64,000 nt of DNA from Buxus sempervirens (lineage: Eukaryota > Streptophyta > Magnoliopsida > Buxales > Buxaceae): positions 60,867,915 through 60,931,914 of the forward strand of contig OX387183.1 in assembly GCA_947561395.2 (NCBI GenBank), given 5' to 3'. A program made the translations under genes and the position numbers. This document shows, piece by piece, positions 1 to 12,070 of this stretch (the stretch's first letter is position 1; every line of letters starts with the position of its first letter). The notes beneath the pieces are model-generated. The model saw only the letters and a list, made by a program, of their open reading frames with translations, was not told the origin of the DNA and ran no database searches.

Positions 1-26
1 CTCTCTTTCTCTCTCTCTCTCTCTCC
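1..26. repeat. CT-rich microsatellite
   Basis: A pyrimidine run of CT dinucleotides starts at the window edge and ends just before the terminal repeat of the neighbouring MITE-like element. Nothing suggests coding. Confidence 0.8.
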
Positions 27-33
27 ATTTTAG

Positions 34-1035
34 GAAAATTGGTTTTGAATGATGCTTTTTAAAAATAATCCTAATTCAGTCATCAAATTTTAGTAATTGA
101 AAATTAGTGATACTTTTTTAACATAATTGTGTAATAAAAAAATTTGCTTGTTATCATGTTTAATGATAACAAACAAATTTCGGATGGGTGTTGTGATTTC
201 ACAGGAATAAGGTGGTTTTTGAGGGAGTCAAGCCAGATATATGGCAAGTTGTTAGACAGTTTATAAAGCTTCAACAGAATACTAATTTATTGAGATCAAT
301 CCAATCTAGTGGTGGGATACACCTGAAGATAACTTCCTAAAAATTAATTTTGATGGTGCATTTCGTAGGAATTCAAGTGATGCTGGAATTGGAGTAGTGG
401 TACGAGATTCACATGGGAATTTTAGAGGAGCAATTGCATCTAAATGTATGGCTGGCTCGGCAATCCAAGTAGACGCAATGGCAGCCTTAGAGGGTATTAG
501 ATTTGCTAAATCACTAGGAGCTACTCAAGTAACATTGGAAGGCGATTCTCTATCAATTGTGAAGCTGTTAAAGTCTGAGCAGAACAGCTATCCATGGCAA
601 ATCTCAGCTATAGTTGAGAAAGTGAAGAATTTATTTCTAAAATTCTAGACTTTGTTAGTATTGCATACTTTGAGGGAAGGAAATTGTATAGCTGATAAGT
701 TGGCTAATTTTGCTATTGATAATTATTCCTGTGTATGGTTAGCTAAAGCCCCTTCTTTCTTGTCCTCTGTTTTGTTTGATGAGGCAAGGGGAGTTGTATA
801 TATTCTCACTGTTTAGTAATACAACTATTTTGATCTTTTTTACCAAAAAAAAAATTCATGTTTTAATGAGGTTAGGAAGTGTTTTGAGGGTATTTTTGGA
901 AGAAGTCTTATGTGAATAGTAAATATAACACTCATTCTCAATTATTTTTAAAAAGTATCAATAATTCCTAATTACCAAGAATTTGGTGACTGAATCAGGA
1001 TTATTTTTAAAAAGTAACCCTAAAAACCAATTTTC
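34..1035. mobile_element. Fold-back/MULE-like MITE with a nested LINE fragment
   Basis: The first ~100 bp (starting GAAAATTGGTTTT) reappear as an inverted copy at about 930-1035. The flanks give an imperfect 9-bp target duplication, CCATTTTAG (25-33) and CCATTTTGT (1036-1044). The same terminal sequence family recurs at 19877-21994, 25018-25368 and 56848-57208. No transposase is present. The interior holds a separate LINE fragment with its own target duplication, so this is an element inside an element. A 9-bp duplication points to the Mutator superfamily; that assignment is inference. Confidence 0.65.
167..855 (+). pseudogene. 5'-truncated LINE fragment, ORF2 C-terminal RNase H domain
   Basis: Translated pieces read as the RNase H-like domain at the end of plant L1-type ORF2: a KINFDGAF start, VVVRDSHGNF, EGDSLSIVKLL, and after a stop and frame change GNCIADKLANFAIDN. 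The same domain, better preserved, ends the full LINE at 6300-12070. The frame is broken near 320-340 and by a stop near 646. A run of ten A residues (about 845-854) marks the 3' tail. Flanks TCATGTTTAATGA (154-166) and TCATGTTTTAATGA (856-869) look like a target duplication with one indel. A dead, 5'-truncated insertion. Confidence 0.75.
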
Positions 1036-1044
1036 CCATTTTGT

Positions 1045-1262
1045 GGTAGCCATTAGTGAAAGAACAAACAGGTATGTACAATTAGACTACCACTGCATTA
1101 TTAAATTTAAATGATAAGTTAAATCTAAATGAGTTGTCTCGTAACAGGCACGCCAACCTTTGCTGGGATGGGGATGGGAAAGGTCACTTGGTTAAAAATG
1201 GTTTACCGGACCAGATGGCATTAGTGTGGAGGTTTGGACCCGTCTAACTCAAGAACAAAGGG
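1045..1262. other. Short spacer, nothing recognised
   Basis: About 220 bp between the MITE-like element and the truncated hAT copy. I see no reading frame, repeat or motif of note. Confidence 0.6.
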
Positions 1263-2355
1263 TAGGGTTGCTTATCGAGCCGGGCCGGCACATCACAACC
1301 CACTAGTGGGCCAACACAGCACGGCCCGTGGCGCCTGGCGGACCGTGCCGTACCCATGGCCTGTTAAGACATGGCCCGATGGACCGTGGCCAGACCAGCA
1401 CGGGCCGCATCAAGTGGGCTAGTAGGGTTGTGAAGTGTGCTAGCCCAGCGTGCTGGCTCACCTGGCACAAAAAACGGTTAACCATTTTTTACTCCCCAAA
1501 AGTGGTTTTTATCCCTTCTTTTTACGATTTTACCCCTTAACAGCCATATTAGGGGGTATGCTTTTAATTGACTGTAAATGACCATTTCCACCCTTCTAAC
1601 AGCCAAATAACAACCATATTTGAGGGTAGAGGTGGTAAAAAGCCACTTTCAATTTTCTATAAATAGTTTAACCATTAATGCTTCAAACTACACCTCTTCT
1701 ATAATCTCTCTTTCTCTCTTCATCTCTGTAGTTATTAAGTAATAATTAATTTTTTTAAATTGCTCAAGCATCAAAGGTGAGAAGTGGACTCTGGAGGTTG
1801 AAGGCTTCAACTATAAAGTTCAAGCTTCATTCTGAAGAGGTATTCTTCTATTTAATTTTCTGATTTTAAAATTATTATAAATATTATATATATAAGTAAG
1901 TCTCTCCTTCTGCCTTTCTTATTATTTTAAAGCCTAGTATAGTGGGTGACATACTTTGCAACTAAGTACATCTCTAGGAAAGTTCTGTCATAAAGGACGA
2001 GATAATTGCCTAAGGAAACTAGGTTTTAAGCGGGACTGTTTGTGACCCCTCCAGTTACCTGGGAATTTTTTTGGTGCATTTTTGCGTACATTATTTCTCA
2101 CTTTACTATAGATAGTGTGTCACTAAAAATGTTATTATTATATTATCTATTAAGCAATTTTTTTTTCGAAATTTGATAATGGACCCTAGGTAATCTATGT
2201 ACTTTAACACCGAGAAAAGGGAGTATCTTAGACCCTATTTTGACTCACCTTTTTCTGAAGATTTTGATGAGACCCAACCCCCATATTGTGACCCTCCCAT
2301 CCAAGATCATGAACCTGAGTTGCCTTACCACCTAAGAGCAACAAGAGGAGTAGAA
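1263..2355 (+). mobile_element. Truncated 5' part of an Ac-like hAT element
   Basis: The stretch begins TAGGGTTGCTTA, followed by a GC-rich palindrome-like region full of GGCCCG/CGGGCC, then an AT-rich leader, an intron-like segment and the start of a transposase-type reading frame (MYFNTEKREYLRPYFDSPF near 2197). The whole order matches, on the opposite strand, the 5' side of the hAT element at 13983-17453. The homology stops at 2355, where the duplicated block upstream of nuclease gene A begins, so the rest of the element is missing. The frame cannot give a transposase. Confidence 0.75.
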
Positions 2356-2357
2356 AT

Positions 2358-3920
2358 GGGATTGCACAAGTTGAAATGGGACCAAGCGTTTTCACTTACT
2401 TAAAATGTTATATGTGGGGCTCATTTGAAAAAACACTAATCGTAGAATGCTCCACTTGGCCCGTGCAAGGTAAAATTGCATACGATCTCGTTTCATCGAA
2501 ACCATTATTACTCTATATGGGTTTGAAATATTATACTACCGGTAGTCAATGTGGCTTGATTATGATGTAGTATCCAACGGTTGCAGCATTTTTGCTTTTC
2601 AAAATGTTAAAAAAAAAATTTTATAAATACATATTTTGTTTGAAAAGGAGGCCAGCAACAGTAAATGGCGGCAAATGTATCATCCCTCTTTGGAACATAT
2701 TTCATATTTAAAATTTCAGGATTTATCAAAAAAAGTATGTGATCGGAAAAAATCTAGTAGCCCTGCCTATAATAAGGATATGATTGATCCATTCAAATAG
2801 AAAATTCAACCAACCACCATGGAGATTTCTGTTCAATTTTTTTTAATATGAACCGGCAATCACACCATGCTACTAGCATGACACCCCTTTTCCCAATTCA
2901 AGATCGATCAGATGTTACAGTCGCTTTTAAAACTACTGTGGTGATTGGTAAGACAACAAAATGAACTTCTTAATTGAAGGGATTGATCTTTTTTTTGGTA
3001 GAAATTGAAGGGATTGATCTTACAGTTGCAATTGAAAGGTGATGGGATTTAAATGTAGACAGGTAAGACCTATTGATTAGATGAGATTCATTGAATGGAC
3101 CAATCCTACTACTAGATACTAGATGGCAGTATTAGATGCGGCCCAGCCCACCCGTCTCAACAAAAATAAGAGCCCAAATTGATTGGTTTTGGGTTTAGTC
3201 CAAGTTTGAATGTAGACCGGGTTCGAGCTCAATTCTGACAATCCCCACCTTGAACTAATATTTGAGCCAATGGTTGATTCTAATCGAATGGCTCATATCA
3301 AATAGTCAAATTCAAATCCTATAGGTTTAAAAGAACTTTATCTTAGCTTAGATTCACCGTATCATGGTTTTTCTCTTGATCCTATTTTATTCAAGACTTA
3401 AAACATGCATCTAATTTGGGTCGCCCGAAACTCATAAAGAATTGGTTGGGTTAAGCTTAGGCTCAATGAATTTGGGTATAGCACGGGCCAGACCTAGTTT
3501 AGCTCACTGAATTCTAACATGGGCTGAGCCTGAACTTGTCAAGCCGCTTGACCAATTGAAACTCTATGAGACCTTTATCTATAATTTTATGTGAAGCCTG
3601 CATTGGGATCATGCCACATGTATTTGAATGATATATCTGTAAATTTTTAAGCAATCCTATAAAAAGCTACAAATAATGTTATGGATAAAGGTCCTACCGG
3701 ATGTGAACCGCGTAAAGCCCTGTGTCGTTTCGTGTCACAGGCCCATCGGATTGCTTTTCCTTTTCTATTTTAAAGTTTTTTTTTTTTTTTTTGTAAATTT
3801 CTTTTTTAAAGCTTTTCTTTTTTTGGTAAAGAATTTCTTTTTCTTTTTTTTTCTTTTCTAGAGTTTACTTGTACCTGAGTCACACCAGATTTTTTTAATG
3901 GTAAAAACTATTACCGAATC
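2358..3920 (+). repeat. Duplicated block upstream of nuclease gene A
   Basis: This stretch is nearly the same as 25398-26970 upstream of gene C, starting at GGGATTGCACAAG in both. It has no convincing gene. A short frame (2650-2850; intact at 25697-25912, broken here by a TAG) may be a gene relic, but I do not recognise it. T-rich tracts occur near 3780-3860. The end of the block grades into the promoter region, with the sequence ATTACCGAATCAAGCAAAGC shared with genes B and C. Confidence 0.85.
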
Positions 3921-4173
3921 AAGCAAAGCCACGCGTCAGTCTGTTTTCTCATTGGTCCGTCGCTGCACTGTCCCAAATTCGTAATTCTCAGATTCCAAAA
4001 CAAAAAGGCGGAACTTTCCCCGTCATTTGCTTCTCCTTCTCCTTCTACTTCTCTTCCCTTCTCCTTCTCCTTCTCCTCAAGCCTTCTTTTGCTTCTCCGG
4101 TTTCTTTCTTCTCGTCTTTTCCGACAGAGAGAGAGAAAGAGAGAGGGAGGGAGGGAAGAAGACCGTCGAGATA

Positions 4174-6183
4174 ATGAGAAACTTTCTCGTCGAGATAATG
4201 GGAAACACTCTCAGGTTTCTGTATGGACAGTGCCTCAAACCTCCAACTCAGGAATCTGAATCACATGGCCCTCATGGCGTCACCACCTCCACCGTTCGAG
4301 TTTCTGCTTTTGCCCGTGATCTCTTTCATTTCGACATCACATCCCAGGTAATTATTGTTCATCGTCAGCCTCTTTATTTAATTATCACTGTCATCATAAT
4401 TATAAGCATGTGATTAAACTGTTATTTTTACAATCAATTCCATGTAATTATACAATTTCTTACGTCAGAAAGGTAATCCCCTTAATAACCACTTTGATCC
4501 CTAATATGACGAAGTTCTTGATTGCAGGTTCCTGAGGGACTCAGTCCGCATGTTGTCTCTTCCAAAAAGTACCAGGCCAACTGGTAATTAACAGTCAGAC
4601 CCTTCTGTAACAGATGAATGACTATGAATTCCCATTTGAGCAGCATACGCCTGATTGAATTCTACTTTTAAAAGAATAACTAATTTGTAGTTTGATTTAT
4701 ATCCTGGCTTTTGATGAACCTGGTTAGAGCAGATCATTTTCTTGTACGTTAGCTTATCTCGAGATAGATGTTTCCTTGTTGAAAATGATCAGAAATGGCA
4801 TTCTTTCAGAGTTATTGTCTGACTTCATTGACCTTTGTATAAATCAATGAAGGTACAAAAAGCTTTTGGCAGCATGGAAAGAAGCAAAACCCCCTCCAAA
4901 AACACCTGAAGAGGCTGCAAGACTCATCATACAGACCCTGAACAGAGACCAAAAGGCAGATGTTGAGGTATACATATTGGGCCAATTAATCTCGTTTTCG
5001 TGTAGGGTTCTCTCACTTACTGTCAATAATAAGTGCTCTTCTCACAGGGTCTTTTGGCCTTTTATGGCTTTCCTGTTCCTCATACTTTCATCGAAACTCC
5101 TGAGCCAGCCCACCAAAAAAAAAAAGAAACTCCTGAGCCAGTTCCACACCTGCCACCTGGAGTGAAATTTGAGCTGCGAACTCTCCCGGTAAGGACAAGC
5201 TCCTCCCTTCTTGACTCCTAATTGCTATCAAATTATCAATTGGTTTGATGGAAAAAGAAAACGGCCAAATGCTTGTAACTAGGTGGACGCAAAAGCGGTG
5301 GTAGATGGAGATGGCATGAGCGTGTACGTGGACACTGTGGATCCAAGGGAGTCGTCCATGGTTCCTAGAGATGTACAAGCGGCAGCTGTTCAAAGGGCAG
5401 AAGCACGCGCATCAAAGAACTATGTGAAGGCAGTTGCACTTCAGAAGAGCATAATTGACGCAGGATATCGGTTGCCGATCAACTTCTCCATCTTAATGTT
5501 ATATTGGGTTCAATTATCTTTCTAATCAATCCCGTTCTCCTTACAGGGTTTTCAATGGTTCAAACACCGAAGACATTCTTGCGCGAAAGTATCGCATCAG
5601 ACAAAGGTAAGAACATCATTGGAGCGGATATCATATCTGGGTTGTCTCCGAAATCAGGTTGTTAACATTGATTCTTCAAAAACAGAGGAATAGACACACC
5701 AGAAAATTCAATGCCATACGGAAAGGAAGCAAAAGAAGAGCTGACAAAGCTTGTGAAAGGGAAGTGTTTGAGAGTCCAGGTTTATGAGGAAGATCGTTAT
5801 GGCCGCAGCGTGGGGGATATCTATTGCAATGGTGTGTTTATACAGGTATTAGGATTCGACAAAGCATTTAGCTCCTTTTAACATGCTTCTTATAGGGGTA
5901 AGCCTTTCAGTCTTTCTGTTACAGGAATCAATGCTCAAGAACGGGCTTGCATGGCATTATAAAGCTTACGATCAACGCTCAGAATTGGCATCAGTAAGCT
6001 AGCTGTAATCCCTCCTTCCTTTTTCTTACCAATTATTGCCTTTAGCCTCTTTACAATGGGAGATGTTGCCCTGGATTAAAACAGTGGGAGAAGGCGGCTC
6101 GAGCAGCTCGGGTTGGATTGTGGGCATCATCGAACCCACAAAAGCCATGGGAATGGAGGAAAGACCGTCGAAAAGGCAGATAG
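4174..6183 (+). CDS. Calcium-dependent nuclease, CAN family (gene A)
   Basis: Staphylococcal-nuclease-fold enzyme of the plant CAN1/CAN2 family; family members degrade DNA and RNA with Ca2+. Nine exons, all GT-AG: 4198-4347, 4528-4583, 4853-4967, 5048-5188, 5283-5470, 5547-5606, 5686-5845, 5925-5993, 6085-6183; phases join into 345 residues from the MGN start at 4198. Catalytic-type residues are present: an Arg in YRIRQR, RGIDTPE, and DRYGR. A 24-bp tandem duplication creates an in-frame ATG at 4174 that would add MRNFLVEI and bury the myristoylatable Gly. Other oddities: the Cys pair at positions 12-13 is CL; DGDG replaces DGDT; exon 4 carries an in-frame 33-bp insertion ([11 protein letters not shown]) with an 11-A run; RIRQRG replaces RIRLRG. 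A LINE is inserted about 115 bp after the stop. A CGCG-box-like CACGCGTC lies at 3930. Confidence 0.93.
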
Positions 6184-6521
6184 TATAACGGATTATGTGG
6201 GTGCAGGCATTTGAGATAAACCTACATGTTTATCCGACAGGAATGGGTGCGGGGAGACCATCGTAAAGCCAGGCATGAATCATCTATATTTATCTGACAT
6301 GAATCATTTGGGAAGTGTGTCGAAGTTGTAACAAGGGATTAGGAATGGCTGGTTCAGAGTACTGTCGGCCCACCTCCATGAGAACACACTAAGAGGCTGG
6401 TCACCTCCCGCTCCTGCCTCCCCAGAGCTTGAACTCTTGGCCGTCTTCTCTCGGTAGTGGATCCCCTGTTCAGAACCTTCCCCTAAAACTTAACCCGGTA
6501 GTCACCCTTCAACCCTTACCC

Positions 6522-7907
6522 ATGGAAGAAATCACCCTTAGCTTAAGAGAAATGTTCATACCACCAAGAGCAAACATCACTTTCAAACCCTCGTTAGAGG
6601 ACAAGAACCGTATAAATAAACAGTGGAGCTCCCTGCTGATCTGTGAGTGCTTTGGTGAAGAGATTCAGCTAAATACCCTCAAAAACATCCTAACCCGCCT
6701 GTGGAAAACCATTAAAATAACCAAAGTTATCAAGGTGGGGCCAAGAAGATTTATGGTGGTTTTTGGCTCCAAAGAAGATAGAGACAAGATTCTAGGGGGT
6801 CGTCCTTGGATTGTCAACAACGTGGTGACTCTTATGGAGCCGCTTGAGGAAGAAGACGAGGCAAACCGCCATGTGTTCAAGAATATCTCTTTGTGGATGC
6901 AGATCCACAAACTCCCCCGGAAGTACCATGACGCTGACGTCATCAAGGGATTAGTGGGGTTGTTTGGGATCGGTCTGACTGTTGAGATCTCAGAGGAAGG
7001 CGGAGACCCTCCACCGGTGACTGTCAAGGTGAGCCTCCCAATAGACAAACCGGTCCCTCCGGGTGTGTTCTTTGAAGAGTCAGCTGAGAGCAAGGTGTGG
7101 CTTCCCTTCAAGTTTGAAAATCTGCCAACCTTTTGCGTGTCTTGTGGGTTGATCGGGCACTCGCTTTTGAGCTGTCTTAAGCCGTTCAAAGCAGCTGAGG
7201 GAGATATTCCTACTGGTAATAGAATGTACTCCGACTGTCTCTCTATCCCGATGGCGAGAAGGAGGAACCCTTTGATCGGAAGCTCCTGGAAGACGAGTGG
7301 CCGGGTTGATCCAGAGAGCCGTGTTGACTCGGAACTGAGTACACCGCTGAGCCAGGCAACGGGCAGCTGGATGGACAGTGATAAGACGCGAAGCCAGCAG
7401 AGAAAAAAAATCGGTCAGTCAGAAGATTTGCCTGTCTCAAGTTCGGGTTCGGTGCTGGGTCCCGGATCAGGCGCGATGACCGGGGCGGGTTATAACGGTA
7501 AGATATTCCATTTTGATTTTGGGCCAAATCTACAGGGCCCAAACCTGCTTCTCTCCAAATTCTTTGAATTTGGATCCAACAGTCAACCCAACAGCCCAAG
7601 TGTCACCCTTAAAGCTTCTCCTCATCTAACCTTAGCCCAAAACAAAACCTGTAACACCCGCCACAAGACTAAACCCAAACCAAACCACCCTTTTACCGAA
7701 GAAGCTGTTGCTAACCGAGAGAAGACTAGAAGATGGAGTGCAGGCTCTGGGGAACGGCAGGATAGGGAGGTGAGCCTTACTCCCCCAAGAAAGAGAAAGA
7801 AATCTCAAGTGGTTATCCAAGAAGTTGAGTGTGAAGAACACCTAGAGGTGTGCAAGACTGTGGAGAGTTCTTCTGTTGGGAAATCCCAACTCCTAACTGA
7901 AGAATGA
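6522..7907 (+). CDS. LINE ORF1 protein (DUF4283, CCHC-type zinc knuckle)
   Basis: From the first in-frame ATG the product is 461 residues; the frame is open further upstream but has no ATG there. Residues about 30-180 fit the DUF4283 domain of plant LINE ORF1 proteins. A zinc knuckle of form CX2CX4HX4C follows at Cys205, Cys208, His213 and Cys218. The C-terminal third is Ser/Pro-rich and ends with a basic PPRKRKK cluster near residue 421. ORF1 proteins of this kind bind the element's RNA. The last four bases, ATGA, hold both the ORF2 start and the ORF1 stop. The frame appears intact. Confidence 0.88.
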   Translation: MEEITLSLREMFIPPRANITFKPSLEDKNRINKQWSSLLICECFGEEIQLNTLKNILTRLWKTIKITKVIKVGPRRFMVVFGSKEDRDKILGGRPWIVNNVVTLMEPLEEEDEANRHVFKNISLWMQIHKLPRKYHDADVIKGLVGLFGIGLTVEISEEGGDPPPVTVKVSLPIDKPVPPGVFFEESAESKVWLPFKFENLPTFCVSCGLIGHSLLSCLKPFKAAEGDIPTGNRMYSDCLSIPMARRRNPLIGSSWKTSGRVDPESRVDSELSTPLSQATGSWMDSDKTRSQQRKKIGQSEDLPVSSSGSVLGPGSGAMTGAGYNGKIFHFDFGPNLQGPNLLLSKFFEFGSNSQPNSPSVTLKASPHLTLAQNKTCNTRHKTKPKPNHPFTEEAVANREKTRRWSAGSGERQDREVSLTPPRKRKKSQVVIQEVECEEHLEVCKTVESSSVGKSQLLTEE

Positions 7908-10900
7908 AGATTATTGGGTGGAATTGTCGGGGTATAGGCCGTACCCCGACAAGATTGCATCTGCGGAATCTAATTCGCAAGCACAGGCCTAATATAATAT
8001 TACTTTCAGAGACGCTCCTTGAAGAAAGTAATTCTAGTAGAAGGATAAGGAGAATGGGATACCAAAATTTTTGGTGGCAAGCTGCCAGGGACAAGAAAGA
8101 AGGATTCTGGGTGTTGTGGGACAACTCGTGCCAGGTGCAGATTGAGAGTAGGGTGCAGTGGTGTATCAATTTGACAATAGCTAACAGAGAAGAAGGCAGC
8201 TTCGAGATGGCCTTTGTGCATGCAAGTTCCAAAGCCCACATTCAGGCCGAACAATGGGAATACCTGAAGAAAAGAGCTGATGGAAGTACTGCTCCTTGGA
8301 CTGCAATGGGAGACTTCAATGTGGTGAGGTTCAATCATGAGAAGAGAGGAGGAAACTGTCTACAGGTACGCAAAGCCTCTATTTTTCAGAATTTCATTAA
8401 TCACTGTGAACTGTTTGATTTGCCAAGTAAAGGTCTTACATATTCTTGGAATAATGGTAAAAGTGGTATTGGGAAGATTAGTGAAAAATTAGATAGGGTT
8501 TTGTGCTGTCCTGAATGGCTGTCTAAGTTCCCCCACTCTACCTTGTGGCAGGACCCTATGGTCGGATCTGATCATACCCCCATGTGTCTCATCACTAACC
8601 CCAAGTACTCTAAAATCAGAAAAATTTTTAGGTTTGAAAAGTTTTGGGTAGAGGAGCCAAACAGCAGGAATGTGATTACTGAAACTTGGACTGAAGCCAC
8701 TGGAACCTTTTCCAATAAATCTAAACTTCTAAAAAACAGACTCCTCAAATGGAACAAGCAAGAGGTGGGAAACATCAATAGGAGGGTTGGGATCAAATAT
8801 AATGAATTAAAAGAAATCCAGCAAGTGATGGAGCACTCGGATGACCAGGAGATTATAACAAAAGAAAAACAAATTCAAAAGGAGTACCTAAGAGACCTTA
8901 GAGCCCAAGAAACCTATTGGTATCAGAAGTCTAGAATCAAGTGGTTAAAGGATGGAGACCTTAATACCAAATTTTTTCACCTCACAACCATTAACAGAAG
9001 GCATACCAATAGGATCATATCTATTAAAGATGAATTCTCGGAAGATGTCCATGAACCAAAAGAGATAGAAAAAATTTTTTCAGACTACTTCTCCATTCTG
9101 TACTCGGTTGAGAATAGAGAAAGGGACTCTTCCATCATTAATGTAATAGATAAGAGCATAACTGAAGCTGAAAATCTTGGGCTTATTAGGGAGGTTTCTG
9201 ACGAGGAAATTTGGAGTGCTGTTAAGAGCCTTGGGCCTCTCAAGAGTCCAGGGCCTGATGGCTTCCAAGGAATCTTCTACCAAACCTATTGGGAGGTTGT
9301 TAAAGATGATGTGTGTAAAGTGGTGAGAGATTTTTTTGCTAATGGCTTCCTTGACAAGAAACTAAATCACACCTTCATAGTGCTGATCCCAAAAACTGAG
9401 AACCCTAGGAAACCTAATGAGTTCAGACCCATCAGTCTCTGCAACTTCATCTACAAGGTCATATCTAGGGTCATGGTTGATAGAATGAGACCCCTTCTGG
9501 CTAGGATTATCTCCCCTTTCCAATCTGCTTTTGTCCCTGGAAGAAACATCCAGGAGAATATCCTCGCAGCCCAAGAGCTATACCATACCATAAGAAAAAA
9601 ACGAAAATCTAAAAAAGGTTTTTTTGCTGCTAAAATGGATCTGTCCAAGGCCTATGATCGGCTGGACTGGGAATTCATAAGGAAAACTTTCATAGCTTGT
9701 GGCTTCTGTGATATTTTTGTCAATCTTGTCATGAAGTGCATTAATACTGTTTCCTATAGTATTCTCATCAATGGCAATTCTTGTGGGATGATTGTGCCTG
9801 CTAGGGGTATTAGACAGGGGGACCCTCTCTCTCCCTACATTTTTATCCTCACCCAGCATGTTCTATCTATGGCTTTGATTAGGGCTGAACACCACAACTT
9901 CATTAATGGAATTAAAGCTAATGTGGTTGCCGAGCCTATTAGTCACCTGCTTTATGCAGATGACCTCCTTATCTTTGGAAGAGCCACTAAGCAGAATGTT
10001 ACTAATTTCAAAAGCATCATTGATATTTTCTGTGAAAGTGCTGGGCATTGTTTCAACCAAGGGAAGTCTGATCTCTACTTTAGCCCTAATGTCAAAGGAA
10101 AAAGAAAGGGGGAGATGGCTAGAGAGATCGGAATCAAGCCTACTAGGAAACCTAGTAAATACCTAGGTATCCCCACCTTCCTTAGAAGCCCCAGAATCCA
10201 AAACTTCCAAGACATCATAGACAAAATCAACAGGAAATTGCTAGGATGGAAAGCTAGAACTCTAAATCAAGCTGCTAAGGTGACCCTCATTAATGCAACC
10301 CTCTTGAGCACCTCCCAATTCTACATGGGATGCCTAAAACTCCCTACTACCATTTTAGATCACATTGATAAAGAAGCAAGAACCTTCTTTTGGTCCAAAC
10401 CGGATAAAGAAAGAACCATACATACATTATGTTGGGAGAAAATCTGCCTCCCTAAGAGATGTGGTGGGCTGAACATTAAAAATAGTAGAATTTTCAATCA
10501 GGCCATGTTCTCTAAAGTTGCTTGGGAGATGACCCAAAATGAATCAAAAGTTTGGTGTAATCTAATGAAAGCAAAATACTGCAGGAAGGATGAGTTCCTT
10601 AAAGTTTCTGTTAAAAAAAATGATTCTTGGTTATGGAAGCAGATTTGTCAGGCTAGGAAAGTTATTAGAATGGGGATGGGATGGATAATAGCAAATGGGA
10701 AGTCAATAGAAATAGGTGAGCATGGTTGGAGTGCAAACTTGGAAAGGGAAGAGGTGTTAAATGAGGATACCCAAAGGCTTAACAGCCTGGGGGACCTAAT
10801 TGACCAGCATCAAAGATCCTGGAATATGCAAAAAATTAAAGAAGTGTGGCCACAGCAGGTGGTGGATAAAATCCTTGAGATACCCATCAGTAAAACAGCA

Positions 10901-12033
10901 AGAGGGGATAAACTGATATGGAAAGGCACAACCAAGGGAACATTCTCAGTTGCCTCTACTTATCGCATGCTTACAAGTGGGCAGGAGCAACAGCCGGATG
11001 CAGGTAAATGGCTCAAATTATGGCACCTTCCCTGCCCTCAGAAAATTAAAATGTTCTTGTGGAAGATGCTCCAGCAAGGTATGCCTACCAATGATCTTTT
11101 CCACAGCAGAGTAAATATCCCTATTGAATTATGTTCTTTATGCAACCATGTTCAAGATTCCACTACTCATCTATTCCTAAGTGTAGCTTCAGCAGGGCGC
11201 TATGGTTTGCCATGATGGGAGGAAGGCTGGAAGAACACTCACAACACCTAACCTGTAAAGATTGGGTGTTTAATGGGCTGATGCAAACTCAGGGGAGGAC
11301 ACAAGAGGAAACTAACCTGATTGTGGCAGCATGGGCAAATTGTTGCTGGGTGGTTTGGAATGCTAGGAACAAAGCTATTTTTGAGAATATTAGTCCAAAC
11401 CTGGAAAATAGTATTAAGTTTTTTTCTTTTCTGCAGGAAGACTCAAGGAGAATGGCATTTGATGAGCAACTGCAAAAGGGAAGGAAAACCCAAGAAATCT
11501 TCATCAAGTGGGAGAGACCGAGTGATGAGTGGATCAAAATAAATGTGGATGGAGCAGCGAAAGGTAGCCCTGGACAAGCAGCTACAGGGTGTGTGGCAAG
11601 GAACAGTGATGGCATTTGCATAGGAGCAATGGCACTAAAGATTGGAGATGCTGATTCGCTATTGGCAGAAACGAAGGCTGTGCTTGAAGGCCTCTTCATG
11701 GGACTTCAACTTCAACTCAAAAGAGTGATCATAGAAGGAGACTGTAAATCTCTTTTTGACATACTTAACTTAAGAATTCACCCTCCCTGGAAGATAGCAG
11801 TTCAAGTGGAGAACATCCGACTCTTGGCAAATTCCTTTGATGAGATCAAATTCCAATCTGTCCACCGAGAGGCAAATAGGGTAGCAGATGGTCTAGCAAA
11901 TTTTGCAATCCACAATTTCTCTTGCTTTTGGTTAAAGAATTTCCCCAAACCCATTTTTGAATGTATCACAGATGACTTTCTGGGACGGGCGGAGCCCAGA
12001 CTTGTTCCCATTGTAAATTTCATTTACAACTAA
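7904..12033 (+). pseudogene. LINE ORF2 polyprotein, one frameshift
   Basis: The frame opens at 7904 and runs 1103 residues to 11215. It begins with an apurinic-type endonuclease (MKIIGWNCRGIG, GDFNVV, SDHTPM), followed by reverse transcriptase with FRPISLCN, KMDLSKAYDRLDW, GIRQGDPLSPY and the catalytic YADD at residues 684-687, then a zf-RVT-type region. Close to 11179 a single-base loss shifts the frame. The rest of the zf-RVT region and the RNase H domain (NVDGAAKGSPG, EGDCKSLFD, REANRVADGLANFA) continue in another frame to the stop at 12033. Apart from this break I see no stops, so decay is at an early stage. Confidence 0.9.
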
Positions 12034-12070
12034 TCAAGTGTGAACCGTCTTCATATCAAAAAAAAAAAAA

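Larger units (their letters stand above)
6300..12070 (+). mobile_element. Near-complete L1-type LINE retrotransposon
   Basis: A non-LTR element of about 5.77 kb, with a short 5' leader, ORF1 (DUF4283 plus zinc knuckle), ORF2 (endonuclease, reverse transcriptase, RNase H) and a 13-A tail (12058-12070). It is flanked by a perfect 8-bp target duplication, ATCTGACA, at 6292-6299 and 12071-12078. The paralogous site behind gene C (about 29340-29360) lacks the element and keeps the joined flank. It lies in the 3' UTR region of nuclease gene A, in the same orientation. The perfect duplication and a single evident frame break indicate a recent insertion. Confidence 0.93.

Noticed and set aside
1234..1540. 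GC-rich Pro/Arg/Gly frames; similar ones near 14000, 17100-17500 and 24400-24950
   Set aside because: These are the GC-rich sub-terminal parts of hAT-like elements; frames are open on both strands only because stops are rare there.
4027..4197. Leu/Ser/Pro-rich leader in frame with gene A exon 1 as a signal peptide
   Set aside because: It comes from a CTTCTC repeat in the 5' UTR present in all copies; the conserved start is MGN, and the frame and length differ between copies.
6665..7841. Minus-strand frames opposite LINE ORF1
   Set aside because: Shadows of the true coding strand with no domain or start context.
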